The position numbers and the translations under genes are program-made. Shown in pieces: positions 15,330-23,984 of a stretch of DNA of 64,000 nt. The notes beneath the pieces are model-generated. The model was not told the DNA's origin and searched no databases. It saw nothing but the letters and a program-made list of their open reading frames with translations. Each line of letters starts with the position of its first letter. Position 1 is the stretch's first letter. The stretch spans positions 124,001-188,000 of the forward strand of contig CAVUZJ010000007.1 of NCBI GenBank assembly GCA_963745975.1, read 5' to 3'. This DNA comes from JAKAWQ01 sp963745975 (GTDB lineage: Bacteria > Pseudomonadota > Alphaproteobacteria > Acetobacterales > Acetobacteraceae).

Positions 15330-17036
15330 ATGAAATCGCGTGACGGCGGCGCCAGCTCCCGCTCGTTCGGAGCGATCGCCCCGATGGAGCGGATGGTTGC
15401 CATCGCGAAACAGAGTGCGCCCGCGCTCGCGGAGAGCGCGCTGCGGCTCGGAACGGTGACAGGCGCGATCCGCGTCGCGGGAGAAAGCATGGCGGGGGTC
15501 GATGCATCCGCTCAGCGGCTCGCGGCGAACATGGCCCAGGCAGTGGCGCGCGCGAAGGACTTGTCGATCAGGCCGATGCGGACCGAGGGGCGGGCGGCGC
15601 CGGGCCGCGGTGTTCATTCCGCACCCGGTCTCTTCCGCCGTGGCGCGGGCGAGGACGACGCGGATCGCCGGTCCGGTCCAGGGCTGGTCGCCGGCGGCGA
15701 ATATTCGGCGCTGAGTCTGGACAGGGCAGCAGAGCGGTTGCTTGCGATCGCGTCGATGGCCGCGGCGAGCGCGGCCCACCCTCCGGGCCGCGCGGCGATG
15801 GTGCCGTCAGCGACCGCGCCGAGGAACTGGACGGCCGGCGAGACTTTGGCGCTGGCGCATAGGTTGGGCGGGCTGAACCTTTCGGGAGCAAAGACGGCGG
15901 GGCGCGAGCGCCATCACGAGCGTTTGCAGGCATTGGCGCGGCAATCGGCGATCGGGACGATTGCGCGGGGGCAGGAGGCTGCCCGTGGCGCGCGCCGCGC
16001 GCCGCGGATCGCGGGACCGACGGGAGAGGGCGTCAAGTCGTTCGGCTTGATCGCCGCTCCGGGTTACGCGGTGCATGGTGAGCGGGGCGCCAGGCCCCGG
16101 TCATCGATCGGCAAGATGACGCCTCATGGGATGGAGCTTCGGCGCCCGGGCAACGCAAGATTGGGGCAAGAGCGGGCGAGGATCAGTGAGGCGCTCAAGA
16201 ACGGCGTCGCGACGTTCGCGGGCGCAACGGCGCAGGGCGGAGCGCCGAAGGATCTCGGCATCGATGAAGCGACCGGCCGCATGACGGTTCTGGACAAGGC
16301 CGCTCGCTTGAGCTTGTCCAAATCGCTCGCGGATACAAGGGGCGCTGGCGCGCGATTTGCGCGGAGCGATCGGGCGGTGCGCCTCCGGCCGGCGTCCGGG
16401 ACCGCATGGGAGGGTGGCGCGACGCAACCGGTATTCCAGGGGCAGCAACTTGCTTTCCTGAAGAGGCCGATCGCCGGCACGTTGCGTTTCTCTGACGATC
16501 GGCTCAAGTTCGCCCAGACCGACCGGCACGAACGCGGGCCGGTGCGGGCTCTTTTGCCGGTTGCCGCTCGCGCGCGGCCACCGGCGTCGCCGGCCGTGCT
16601 CGACACGCTCCGCAACGTGCTCGATCGCGCTCCGGGTGCGCTGGGCCACGATTTTGTGAATCGCGGGACGATGGCCGCGGCCGGCGGGACGGTTGCGGCA
16701 GCGCCGATCCGCGGCCGCGCCGAGGGCGCTGCGGGGATGCCGCAGGGGACGCGCGGCGGATCTGCAGGCGCCGCGTCGTCCGGCCTTGGAACACCTCCGA
16801 GTGCTGTGACGATCCACATCGAGGCGCCGCTCACGGTTACCGTCCAAGGCGATATGCTTGGCGATTATGCGAGCCTGAACATGCTGCTCGGGCGGGTCGC
16901 GGACGAGCACGCGCGGACAATCACGGACGCGGTTACGCGGCGGTTGCGCGACCGCCAGAACATCGCCCGCCGCAGCGCCATGCTCGACTGGGGTGACGCG
17001 GACGTGCATCTCGGCGGCGTGGGGTCCGCGCTGTGA
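15330..17036 (+). CDS. Tail tape measure protein
   Basis: The 568 aa product lies between tail chaperones and gpU, the tape measure position. The C-terminal region has the P2-type ending ('VTIHIEAPLTVTVQGDMLG ... TRRLRDRQNIARRSAMLDWG'). The middle is Ala/Arg/Gly-rich and low in hydrophobic segments. At about 0.15 nm per residue it would specify a tail of roughly 85 nm, shorter than P2. The start ATG 15330 follows 'gaatgacgc' with a modest ribosome site; the preceding 80 bases are non-coding. Confidence 0.82.
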   Translation: MKSRDGGASSRSFGAIAPMERMVAIAKQSAPALAESALRLGTVTGAIRVAGESMAGVDASAQRLAANMAQAVARAKDLSIRPMRTEGRAAPGRGVHSAPGLFRRGAGEDDADRRSGPGLVAGGEYSALSLDRAAERLLAIASMAAASAAHPPGRAAMVPSATAPRNWTAGETLALAHRLGGLNLSGAKTAGRERHHERLQALARQSAIGTIARGQEAARGARRAPRIAGPTGEGVKSFGLIAAPGYAVHGERGARPRSSIGKMTPHGMELRRPGNARLGQERARISEALKNGVATFAGATAQGGAPKDLGIDEATGRMTVLDKAARLSLSKSLADTRGAGARFARSDRAVRLRPASGTAWEGGATQPVFQGQQLAFLKRPIAGTLRFSDDRLKFAQTDRHERGPVRALLPVAARARPPASPAVLDTLRNVLDRAPGALGHDFVNRGTMAAAGGTVAAAPIRGRAEGAAGMPQGTRGGSAGAASSGLGTPPSAVTIHIEAPLTVTVQGDMLGDYASLNMLLGRVADEHARTITDAVTRRLRDRQNIARRSAMLDWGDADVHLGGVGSAL

Positions 17037-17626
17037 GCGGTTCGGTGCTCGGTGCGGCGCTCGCCGCAGTTGGGTTCGGGGATTTCGCGGCGTTCGGCAG
17101 CGTCTCCTTCATGCTGCTTGGATCGCCCGAGACGTTGAGCAGGGTCCGGCGCAGCAACTACGCCAAGCTGCCGCTGCTCGGGGGGCGGCCCGTGCTGCAA
17201 TGGACCTATGACGATCTCGAACAGATCACGATGGGGATCCGGCTGCACGTCACGTGGTGCGATCCGGACGCCGCCGTGGCGCTGCTCGACCAGGCCCGAA
17301 CGGCGCATCAGCCGCAGCCGCTCGTGTTCGGCGCCGGTCAGATCGAGGGGCAGTTCGTGATCACGCAATTGGTGGCGACCGATCAGTGGCGCTATTCGGG
17401 CGTGGCGCAGCACATTGACGCGAGGCTCATCCTTTCCGAGTGGCAGCCTACTCTGCCGCAGGGAGCGCCCACGGTGCAGCCCTCCGCGCCGGCAGCCGGG
17501 ATCGTCGGCGTGCCTGGCGGCTTCGCCGCGATCTACGCGGCGGGCAGCAATATCGGGCAACCGGTACCGACCGGGGATTTCATGAACGTGGCCATCTCGG
17601 CGATGACGCGGGCCGGCGCACTCTGA
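17033..17626 (+). CDS. Tail protein U (P2 gpU-like)
   Basis: GTG 17033 overlaps the tape measure stop (GTGA), giving 197 aa. 'SVSFMLLGSPETLSRVRR', 'YAKLPLLGGRPVLQW' and 'GIRLHVTWCDPDAAV' match the gpU family, which terminates the tail at the head-proximal end. The C-terminal 60 residues ('GFAAIYAAGSNIGQPV') extend beyond the usual core. It begins MSGS, like several following genes. Confidence 0.85.
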   Translation: MSGSVLGAALAAVGFGDFAAFGSVSFMLLGSPETLSRVRRSNYAKLPLLGGRPVLQWTYDDLEQITMGIRLHVTWCDPDAAVALLDQARTAHQPQPLVFGAGQIEGQFVITQLVATDQWRYSGVAQHIDARLILSEWQPTLPQGAPTVQPSAPAAGIVGVPGGFAAIYAAGSNIGQPVPTGDFMNVAISAMTRAGAL

Positions 17627-17691
17627 GGGAACGGCATGAGACCAAGTCGTGATCGACGACGTGACGAGGCGATCTCTGCCGGAGCGTACGC

Positions 17692-17985
17692 ATGAGCGGC
17701 ACCGTGATGACGCCGGCGGCATTCGCCGCGGCCTACGGGATGGTGCCTGCCGGCACGGCGGCGGGCCCCGCAACGCCCCAGTATCTTGCCTACGTGACCG
17801 GGCCGGCGGATCGATGGGACACGATCGCGTGGCGTGCCTATGGCGACCCGACGCTCGTGAGCGGCCTCATCCTGACAAATGCGACCGTGCCGATTTCCCC
17901 GGTTCTAGCCCAGGGAATTACGATCTATTGCCCGCTGATCCCGGCACCCGTGCCGGCAGCGGGAACGACGCCGTGGAGCCCGTGA
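17692..17985 (+). CDS. Tail protein X (LysM-like)
   Basis: The 97 aa product starts at ATG 17692 with ggag upstream. 'YVTGPADRWDTIAWRAYGDP' and 'LILTNATVPISPVLAQGITI' give the LysM-like fold of P2 gpX, a small baseplate or tail protein that contacts the hub. It lies directly before gpD, as in P2. Confidence 0.88.
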   Translation: MSGTVMTPAAFAAAYGMVPAGTAAGPATPQYLAYVTGPADRWDTIAWRAYGDPTLVSGLILTNATVPISPVLAQGITIYCPLIPAPVPAAGTTPWSP

Positions 17986-17986
17986 G

Positions 17987-19078
17987 ATGAGCGGTTCGGC
18001 AGCACCTTGGCAATCGCCCGGAGGCGGCGCTGCGGTCGCGATTCCGGCGTGGACGATCGTTTTGAACGGGCAGGACGTGACTGCCGGCATGATGGTCGAG
18101 CGTATCGCATACTGCGAGGCGACCGGTGGCGAGGTGCCGACCTTCCAGGTGGACGTGCAGGACATCGACCAGCGCTGGCAGAACTACGGGTTTACGCTGG
18201 GCACCGACATGGTTCAGCCGACGCTGGGCTACCAGGGCGGCACGAGTTGGTCCGTCGGGACCTTCAGCCTGGACGAGCTCGCTCTGACCACGCCGCCCGA
18301 CCTGTTCTCGATCATGGCGGTGGAGGCCGGGCTCAATAATGCGGTGCGGACCCGGAACAGCGTCGCCTATGAGGGCAAGACGCTGACCGAGATTGCGGCC
18401 GACATCGCGGCACGGCACGGCCTCGCCGCGGTCACGGCTGCGGTGAGCCCCGATCCCGTGTGGCAGCGAGTGACGCAGCGGATGGAGACCGACCTCGCCT
18501 TCCTCGTCCGGCTCGCCCACGAGCACAATTACGACTTCACCATCCGCAACAGCCAGCTCATCTTCTACAGCCGGCCTTCGCTCGAAGGGCAAGCGGTGAC
18601 GGGGCCGACCTTGAGCCGCGCGATGGTCCGCGAGCATGCGCGCTGCCGGCACCAGGGGCTTGGCGAGCTGACCTACAAGCAGGCGAACGTAGCCTACCTC
18701 AACCCGTACCAGAAATATCTCTACGGCGGGCAGGCGGAGGATCCCACCATGCCGGCGGCCGATACCCACAAGCTGGTGGCGCGGGTCGAGAATGGGGATC
18801 AGGCCAGCCTCAAGGCGCAATCGAACCTCTGGACCGCCAATATGCGCTCCACGGCGATCGAGTTCCCGCTGGTGGGCACGCTCAATTGGCGTGCCGGCAA
18901 CACGGTGAAGGTGCAGGGCTTCGGGCTGTGGGACCAGAACACCTATCTGGTACAGAAGGTGCAGGTCGAGATCACGCCGCAACAGGGCTTCGTGACGACG
19001 CTGGATCTGCGCACCGTCACGAGCGTCGCCGACGGGTCGCAGGCGATCGCGAGCGATGCCGGAGATGTCGGGCCGTGA
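17987..19078 (+). CDS. Baseplate hub / late control protein D
   Basis: The 363 aa product starts two bases after gpX ends. It carries the gpD/gp27-like layout: 'VEVPTFQVDVQD'-type strands ('GGEVPTFQVDVQDIDQRW'), 'LTEIAADIAARHGL', and the highly typical 'RMETDLAFLVRLAHEHNYDF'. It forms the central hub on which the spike sits. Its stop overlaps the gpV start by one base. Confidence 0.92.
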   Translation: MSGSAAPWQSPGGGAAVAIPAWTIVLNGQDVTAGMMVERIAYCEATGGEVPTFQVDVQDIDQRWQNYGFTLGTDMVQPTLGYQGGTSWSVGTFSLDELALTTPPDLFSIMAVEAGLNNAVRTRNSVAYEGKTLTEIAADIAARHGLAAVTAAVSPDPVWQRVTQRMETDLAFLVRLAHEHNYDFTIRNSQLIFYSRPSLEGQAVTGPTLSRAMVREHARCRHQGLGELTYKQANVAYLNPYQKYLYGGQAEDPTMPAADTHKLVARVENGDQASLKAQSNLWTANMRSTAIEFPLVGTLNWRAGNTVKVQGFGLWDQNTYLVQKVQVEITPQQGFVTTLDLRTVTSVADGSQAIASDAGDVGP

Positions 19079-19776
19079 TGGGGCGCCCCTACGCGGTGCA
19101 ATACCACCCGGTGTTTCGCACCGGGCTGGTGAGCGCCCAGAACGTCGCGGCCGGGCAGGTGCGCGTGCAGTTCCCGGATCGGGATGGCGTGGTGAGCTAT
19201 TGGCTGCCGGTGATCGTGCCGAAGACGCAGAACGACAAGTTCTTCTTCATGCCGGACATCGGCGAGCAGGTCGTCGTGCTGATGGACGAGCACGACGAGT
19301 ATGGCGCTGTGGTGGGCTCGATTCCCTCGACGGTGGATGCGCCGCCGCCGGGGATGACGAGCGACAAGTTCTATGCCGTCTTCAAGGACGGGACGGTGAT
19401 TGCGTATGACCGGGCGGCGCATGTGCTGACGGCCGCACTCGGCGACGGCGGCTCGGCGACGCTTTCCACGCCACTCGGCAACGAGGTGGTGCTCGGCAGC
19501 GACGGGACCCTGCTGCTGCAGGACCAAAAGGGCGCCCAGGTCAAGCTCAGCAATGACGGCAATGTGCGCGTGAACGGGAATCTCTTGGTCTCCGGGACGA
19601 TCGGCACGACCAGCGGGACGTTCGGGAACGGGGACATGACCATCACCGGCACCATCGCCGCAACCGGCGATATGACGGGCGGGAGCGGGAGCCACAACAT
19701 CTCGGCGCTCGGTCATGTCCACAGCGGCGTTCAGGCGGGCGGCGGCAACACCGCGGCTCCCGTCAGCGGAACGTAG
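19078..19776 (+). CDS. Baseplate spike protein V
   Basis: ATG 19078 overlaps the gpD stop, giving 232 aa; the long upstream frame is shadow. An N-terminal OB-fold ('GLVSAQNVAAGQVRVQFP', 'WLPVIVPKTQNDKFFFMPD') is followed by beta-helix repeats ('LSTPLGNEVVLGSDGTLLL') and a tip with His213-Val-His215 ('ISALGHVHSGVQAGGG'). In P2 gpV the HxH motif at the trimer tip binds iron. This is the membrane-piercing needle. Confidence 0.93.
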   Translation: MGRPYAVQYHPVFRTGLVSAQNVAAGQVRVQFPDRDGVVSYWLPVIVPKTQNDKFFFMPDIGEQVVVLMDEHDEYGAVVGSIPSTVDAPPPGMTSDKFYAVFKDGTVIAYDRAAHVLTAALGDGGSATLSTPLGNEVVLGSDGTLLLQDQKGAQVKLSNDGNVRVNGNLLVSGTIGTTSGTFGNGDMTITGTIAATGDMTGGSGSHNISALGHVHSGVQAGGGNTAAPVSGT

Positions 19777-19778
19777 CT

Positions 19779-20231
19779 GTGTCAGGTTCGGCCGTCACCC
19801 TCGCCGACATCGCTTCGGCGAGCTGGTCCCTCATGCTCGATTCCACGACAGGCGGCGGCGCGGGCTCAGGGATCGGAAAGGTGGTGCAGGGGCTCGCCGA
19901 TATCGGCCAGTGCATCGCGATCATCCTGAGCACGATCCCGGGCGAGGATCCGTTCCGGCCGACCTTCGGCTGCGACCTGACGCAGTACATCGACCGGCCA
20001 CTGCCAGCGGTGCTGCCTGCGATCGTGGGCGTGGTGACGCAGGCGATCGAGACATGGGAGCCGAGGGTCACGGTGCTCGGCGTCACGGCGACTCCTGGCG
20101 GCGCCGCGGCGCCGGCACAGATCACCGTGAACGTGACCTGGCAGGTTGATCTCGGCACCACCGTGGCGCCCGGGCAGAGCGTGATCGGCGGCACGGGAGC
20201 GCAGACGACGACGGTGGGGATCGGCGGATGA
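19779..20231 (+). CDS. Baseplate wedge protein W (gp25-like)
   Basis: The 150 aa product starts at GTG 19779. 'DIGQCIAIILSTIPGEDPFRP', 'TFGCDLTQYIDRPLP' and 'AIETWEPRVTVLGV' form the gp25/gpW-like baseplate wedge signature. It links hub and sheath. The stop overlaps the gpJ start by four bases. Confidence 0.93.
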   Translation: MSGSAVTLADIASASWSLMLDSTTGGGAGSGIGKVVQGLADIGQCIAIILSTIPGEDPFRPTFGCDLTQYIDRPLPAVLPAIVGVVTQAIETWEPRVTVLGVTATPGGAAAPAQITVNVTWQVDLGTTVAPGQSVIGGTGAQTTTVGIGG

Positions 20232-21451
20232 GCGGCAGCACCTCCAACCCGGCGAACAGCCTGCCGGCACCCGTCTTCCTCACCGATGCGGATGGGCTCA
20301 ACCCGAACCTGATCCTCGCCGACATGATCGCGGCGTTCCAGAGTGCCTCCGGGCGCACCCTCTATCCGGCGCAGGTCGAGCGGCTGCTGATCAATCTCTA
20401 TGCCTACCGCGAAAGCCTGGTGCGCGCCGCAATCCAGTACACCGGGCAGCAGAATCTTCTCGCCTACGCGAGCTATCCGGTGATCGACTATCTCGGACAG
20501 CTCGTCGGCGTGACCAGGCTCGCAGGCGTTGCGGCGACATGCACGCTGCAATTCACGCTCACCGCGGCGCTGACCGTGAGCTATACGGTGGCGGCCGGGA
20601 CAGAGGTGGGGACGAGCGACGGCAACTTCATCTTCGCGACCTCGAGCGCGCTCGCGATCCCGGCGGGGAGCACCACGGGCAGCGTGCAGGCGGCTTGCAC
20701 GACGACCGGGAGTGCGGCGAACGGGTATCTGCCGGGGCAGGTCGACGTGCTGATCGGCGGGGATGCGCTGATCGCGAGCGTCGCGAATACCACGACCACG
20801 GCCGGCGGCTCGGAGATCGAGACGGACGATCATTTGCGGGCACGCATCCAGGCGGCGCCGAACCAATATTCGACGGCGGGCCCGAGCGGAGCCTACCGGT
20901 TCTACGCGCTTGGGGCGGACCCGACCATCATCGATGCCGAAGTGGTTAGCCCGTCGCCGGGCACGGTGGACGTCTACGTGCTGACCGGACCGATCACGGT
21001 GCAGCCGGGCCCGAGCCCGAACCCGATCGGGATCGCCTCGAGCGCGGTGATCGCCGAGGTGGTGACGGCGCTGAACGCGTCCACGGTGCGGCCGCTCTGC
21101 GATACGGTGAACGTCTATCCCGTGACCGAGGTCGATTACGCCGTGACGGCAACGCTCACCCTGTTCAGCGACGCCGATCCGAGCTCGACCGAGACCGCGG
21201 CCTATATCGCGGCGCAGCAGCTCGCCGTCAATGTCGCGAGCAGCGTGCAGAACGATATCGTGGCCTCGCAGTGGGTCTCGGCCCTGTCGGTCTCGGGGGT
21301 CTACGAGGCAACCGTCGCGATCGCCGCCAATATCGGAGGTGTGGCGGTCGCGCCGCAGCCGGACGGCAGGATCGTCCTGACCAACGGCCAGTGGGCGAAC
21401 TGCACGGCGATCAACCTCACGTACCAGACGGGCTCGGAGACGGAACCGTAA
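20228..21451 (+). CDS. Baseplate protein J
   Basis: The 407 aa product is a gpJ/Mu gp47-type wedge protein: 'RESLVRAAIQYTGQQNLL', 'YPVIDYLGQLVGVTRLAG', 'ETDDHLRARIQAAPNQYSTA' and a late 'VIAEVVTALNASTVRPLCDT'. It starts at ATG 20228, overlaps gpW by four bases and gpI by one. Length and motif order are normal for the family. Confidence 0.95.
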   Translation: MSGSTSNPANSLPAPVFLTDADGLNPNLILADMIAAFQSASGRTLYPAQVERLLINLYAYRESLVRAAIQYTGQQNLLAYASYPVIDYLGQLVGVTRLAGVAATCTLQFTLTAALTVSYTVAAGTEVGTSDGNFIFATSSALAIPAGSTTGSVQAACTTTGSAANGYLPGQVDVLIGGDALIASVANTTTTAGGSEIETDDHLRARIQAAPNQYSTAGPSGAYRFYALGADPTIIDAEVVSPSPGTVDVYVLTGPITVQPGPSPNPIGIASSAVIAEVVTALNASTVRPLCDTVNVYPVTEVDYAVTATLTLFSDADPSSTETAAYIAAQQLAVNVASSVQNDIVASQWVSALSVSGVYEATVAIAANIGGVAVAPQPDGRIVLTNGQWANCTAINLTYQTGSETEP

Positions 21452-22311
21452 TGAGCGGAACCGGCGGAACCGGGAGCAGCCTGGCCGCGGCTTCGTCGAT
21501 CAGCGATCTTCGAACCGCGGCTTTGTCACAATTGCTCGAGCGGCTGGGAGAACTCGATCTCTCCCCTATCCTACTCTACACGATCGCCAACGTCCCGGGA
21601 ACGGCGCTGCCGTTTCTAGCCTGGCAGTTCGACATCCTCGCACCTTGGTGGCAGCTGCTGTCCGGCCCGGATTCGCAGCAGCAATTGATCCAGCAGGCGA
21701 TCGCGCTGCACCGGTTCAAGGGAACGCCGTACGCAATCCAATCGATCACCAGCAATCTCGGGTTTGCCCTGATCGAGATCCAGGAAGGCCAGGCCAGCTG
21801 GGGCGGCACATCGTGGCCGCCGTCGGAAGGGTGGGCGGTATTCCGGGTCAGCGTGGTCAAGGCCGACATCGTGGCGGCGGACCCGCAGCCGACATCGTGG
21901 GACGCCGTGACCGACATCGATCTGCTGATCGACGTTGACAAGCTCGATCAGGCCAGCAGCATCGTGGGCGTTCCGGTTTCCGCCGCCGATCAGACGCAGC
22001 TCGTCGATGCGATAGACTTCTTCAAGCCGGCGCGGAGCTGGTTGGACTCGCTGTGGTTCGATGAACTGCCGGTGGAGGAGCCTGCCATCGGCGCGAGCGA
22101 TGCGATAACGCTGACGGCGGGAATGAATGTTCTCGAGAAGCCGATCCGAATCTCAGATCTTCCGAGTGTGATGGCCTGGGTTCTCGCCGACACCAAGACG
22201 ACGGCGCCGCTCTACTCGGCGCATTTCTACCATGCCGGGCTCACCTATGGGGCAAGCGAGCCCGCGGTGGTCGACTCTGGCCTGGTGATCAACGGCCAGT
22301 CTACGGAGTAA
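21451..22311 (+). CDS. Tail protein I
   Basis: ATG 21451 overlaps the gpJ stop (TAATG), giving 286 aa. 'FLAWQFDILAPWWQLLSG' and 'LIQQAIALHRFKGTPYAIQS' are classic for P2 gpI, which attaches fibres to the baseplate. The C-terminal half ('LLIDVDKLDQASSIVGVPV', 'AHFYHAGLTYGASEP') is a longer variable fibre-binding region. Confidence 0.93.
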   Translation: MSGTGGTGSSLAAASSISDLRTAALSQLLERLGELDLSPILLYTIANVPGTALPFLAWQFDILAPWWQLLSGPDSQQQLIQQAIALHRFKGTPYAIQSITSNLGFALIEIQEGQASWGGTSWPPSEGWAVFRVSVVKADIVAADPQPTSWDAVTDIDLLIDVDKLDQASSIVGVPVSAADQTQLVDAIDFFKPARSWLDSLWFDELPVEEPAIGASDAITLTAGMNVLEKPIRISDLPSVMAWVLADTKTTAPLYSAHFYHAGLTYGASEPAVVDSGLVINGQSTE

Positions 22312-22316
22312 CCTGC

Positions 22317-23153
22317 ATGAAGAGGTCGACCGGGCGCGTGCGCCTCTGGCGCGACGGGCTCTTGATCTGCGAGCGCGATAATCTGGTGGTGAACGCGGGG
22401 CTTCCCGTGTTCGCGAGTCTCGCCGCGGGGGTGACAACAGGGCAATCGGTGAGCGTGGTCGGCTACGGCTCGGGGAACAGCGCGCCGAGCGTCGGCGATA
22501 CCGATCTCACGCTCGCCCCCAAATACTATAATGCCGTCGGGGCAGCGACCTTCCCGAGCCCCGGTACGGTGGAGTTCGCATTTGCGATTACCGCGGCGGA
22601 CTACGCGGCCTACGGCCTGAACGTCCAGGAGATCGGCCTGTTCGCCAACACAAGCGGGGTTGCGATCCCGGTGACGGCCGGGTTCAGCTACTCGGCGTGG
22701 GCGGCGAGCAGCAATCAGCCGGTGGGGAATCTGGTACGGAACAGCACGGGCCAACCGTTCCGCTCGGCAGCCCCGCCGGGCTGGAGGGCGAGCACGAATG
22801 AGCTGTCGGGGAACCTGATCACCGACAGCAACGGAAACATTCAGCAATGCACGGGTGCCGGAACGAGCGGCGCGACCGCGCCGGCGTGGCCGGTCTCCGT
22901 CGGCGGCACGGTGAGCGATGGGACGGTGACGTGGACCTGCGCCGGGCTCGCCGGATACACGCCGCAGACCGGCGCCAGCACCCCGAGCTGGAACACGGGG
23001 GCAATCGGCGCCTTCACCTATGATGGGACCGTGGGGTGGGCCTATCTTGCGGCACTCGTCGTGCCGCAGCCGATGATCGCGCATGCCGTCGTCCCGGCCT
23101 TCACATTCGGCGGCGCGGCGAACTACAGCGGCACGTGGAGCTTGACCTTCTGA
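22317..23153 (+). CDS. Tail fibre / collar-like protein with one and a half mini-domains
   Basis: The 278 aa product starts at ATG 22317, five bases after gpI. The N-terminal part ('RVRLWRDGLLICERDNLVVN', 'LNVQEIGLFANTSG') resembles phage fibre-attachment proteins. Residues about 125-153 ('SAWAASSNQPVGNLVRNSTG') look like a truncated copy, and residues about 155-213 a full copy, of the shared mini-domain; the C-terminus then resumes the beta-rich fibre fold. It overlaps the next start (TGATG). Confidence 0.7.
   Translation: MKRSTGRVRLWRDGLLICERDNLVVNAGLPVFASLAAGVTTGQSVSVVGYGSGNSAPSVGDTDLTLAPKYYNAVGAATFPSPGTVEFAFAITAADYAAYGLNVQEIGLFANTSGVAIPVTAGFSYSAWAASSNQPVGNLVRNSTGQPFRSAAPPGWRASTNELSGNLITDSNGNIQQCTGAGTSGATAPAWPVSVGGTVSDGTVTWTCAGLAGYTPQTGASTPSWNTGAIGAFTYDGTVGWAYLAALVVPQPMIAHAVVPAFTFGGAANYSGTWSLTF
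22779..22955 (+). repeat. Mini-domain copy 3 (in fibre protein)
   Basis: GWRASTNE start, NIQQCTGAGTSGATAPAW centre and DGTVTWTC end. A degenerate half copy precedes it at about 22689-22775. Confidence 0.8.
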
Positions 23154-23977
23154 TGGCAACCCTCATCGACGCGGCGGAATACACGCCGAACGAAATCTAC
23201 GAGATTCAGCAGACCGACAAGGTCGAGGGCGCGGCAAGCGGGGCGAGCTTCAGCGGCATCGGCGTGTCGAACGAGCCGCACCAGCAGCTCGCGAACCGCA
23301 CGGCGTTCCTCTACGGGCGGCAGAACACGAACATCGGCAACATCACGACGATCCAGGGACAGGTCGCGGCGCTGCTGGCGCGCAACACCTGGACCAATGC
23401 AGCGGTCTTTGCTGCCCCCGGAAGCTACGAGTGGTCAGTGCCGCCGGGCGTGTCGGTGGTACGCGCGAGCGTTGTTGGCGGCGGCGGGGGGGGCTCGGAC
23501 TGCCTGGCGAGCAATCTCGACGGATATGCGTCAGGGGGCGGCGGCGGGGCGGGCGGATACGCGGAGGGGTTCCTGACGGTGGCCGGCGGTGCCGCAATGC
23601 CGGTCACGGTAGGCTCCGGGGGCGGCGCGCAGACCGCCGGTGGCACCTCCGCCTTCGGCGGGCTCGTTGCTTACGGAGGTGGCGGCTCGCTGTTTCAGCG
23701 GACGGCAAGCTCCGCCGGGGCCGGCGGCGGGGCGGCCAGCGGCGGCTTCATGGCCTTGACGGGCGGCGACGGGAGCGACGGGCAGTCGGGGCTGTTCGTG
23801 TTTGCGGGCAACGGCGCCCCGGGTCCCTGGGGTGGCGGGGGGAGAGCGGGAGAGCAGGGCGGCACACCGGCGGCCGCGCCGGGCGCCGGCGGCGGCGGTG
23901 CTTATGATCCGTTGTTCACCGGCAATTATTTCTATGGCGGCGCGGGCGCGGCCGGCATCGTTATCATCCTATGGTGA
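23153..23977 (+). CDS. Tail fibre tip protein with glycine-rich domain
   Basis: ATG 23153 overlaps the preceding stop, giving 274 aa. Residues 1-75 are polar and helical ('PHQQLANRTAFLYGRQNTN'), a fibre-stem-like connector. From about residue 90 a Gly_rich_2-type domain follows ('WSVPPGVSVVRASVVGGGGG', 'GGAGGYAEGFLTVAGGAAM'), with many G6-G8 runs and a hydrophobic end 'AGIVIILW'. Such domains form polyglycine-type sandwiches in phage adhesins, so this is likely a receptor-binding tip. Confidence 0.75.
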   Translation: MATLIDAAEYTPNEIYEIQQTDKVEGAASGASFSGIGVSNEPHQQLANRTAFLYGRQNTNIGNITTIQGQVAALLARNTWTNAAVFAAPGSYEWSVPPGVSVVRASVVGGGGGGSDCLASNLDGYASGGGGGAGGYAEGFLTVAGGAAMPVTVGSGGGAQTAGGTSAFGGLVAYGGGGSLFQRTASSAGAGGGAASGGFMALTGGDGSDGQSGLFVFAGNGAPGPWGGGGRAGEQGGTPAAAPGAGGGGAYDPLFTGNYFYGGAGAAGIVIILW

Positions 23978-23984
23978 GGGCGGC

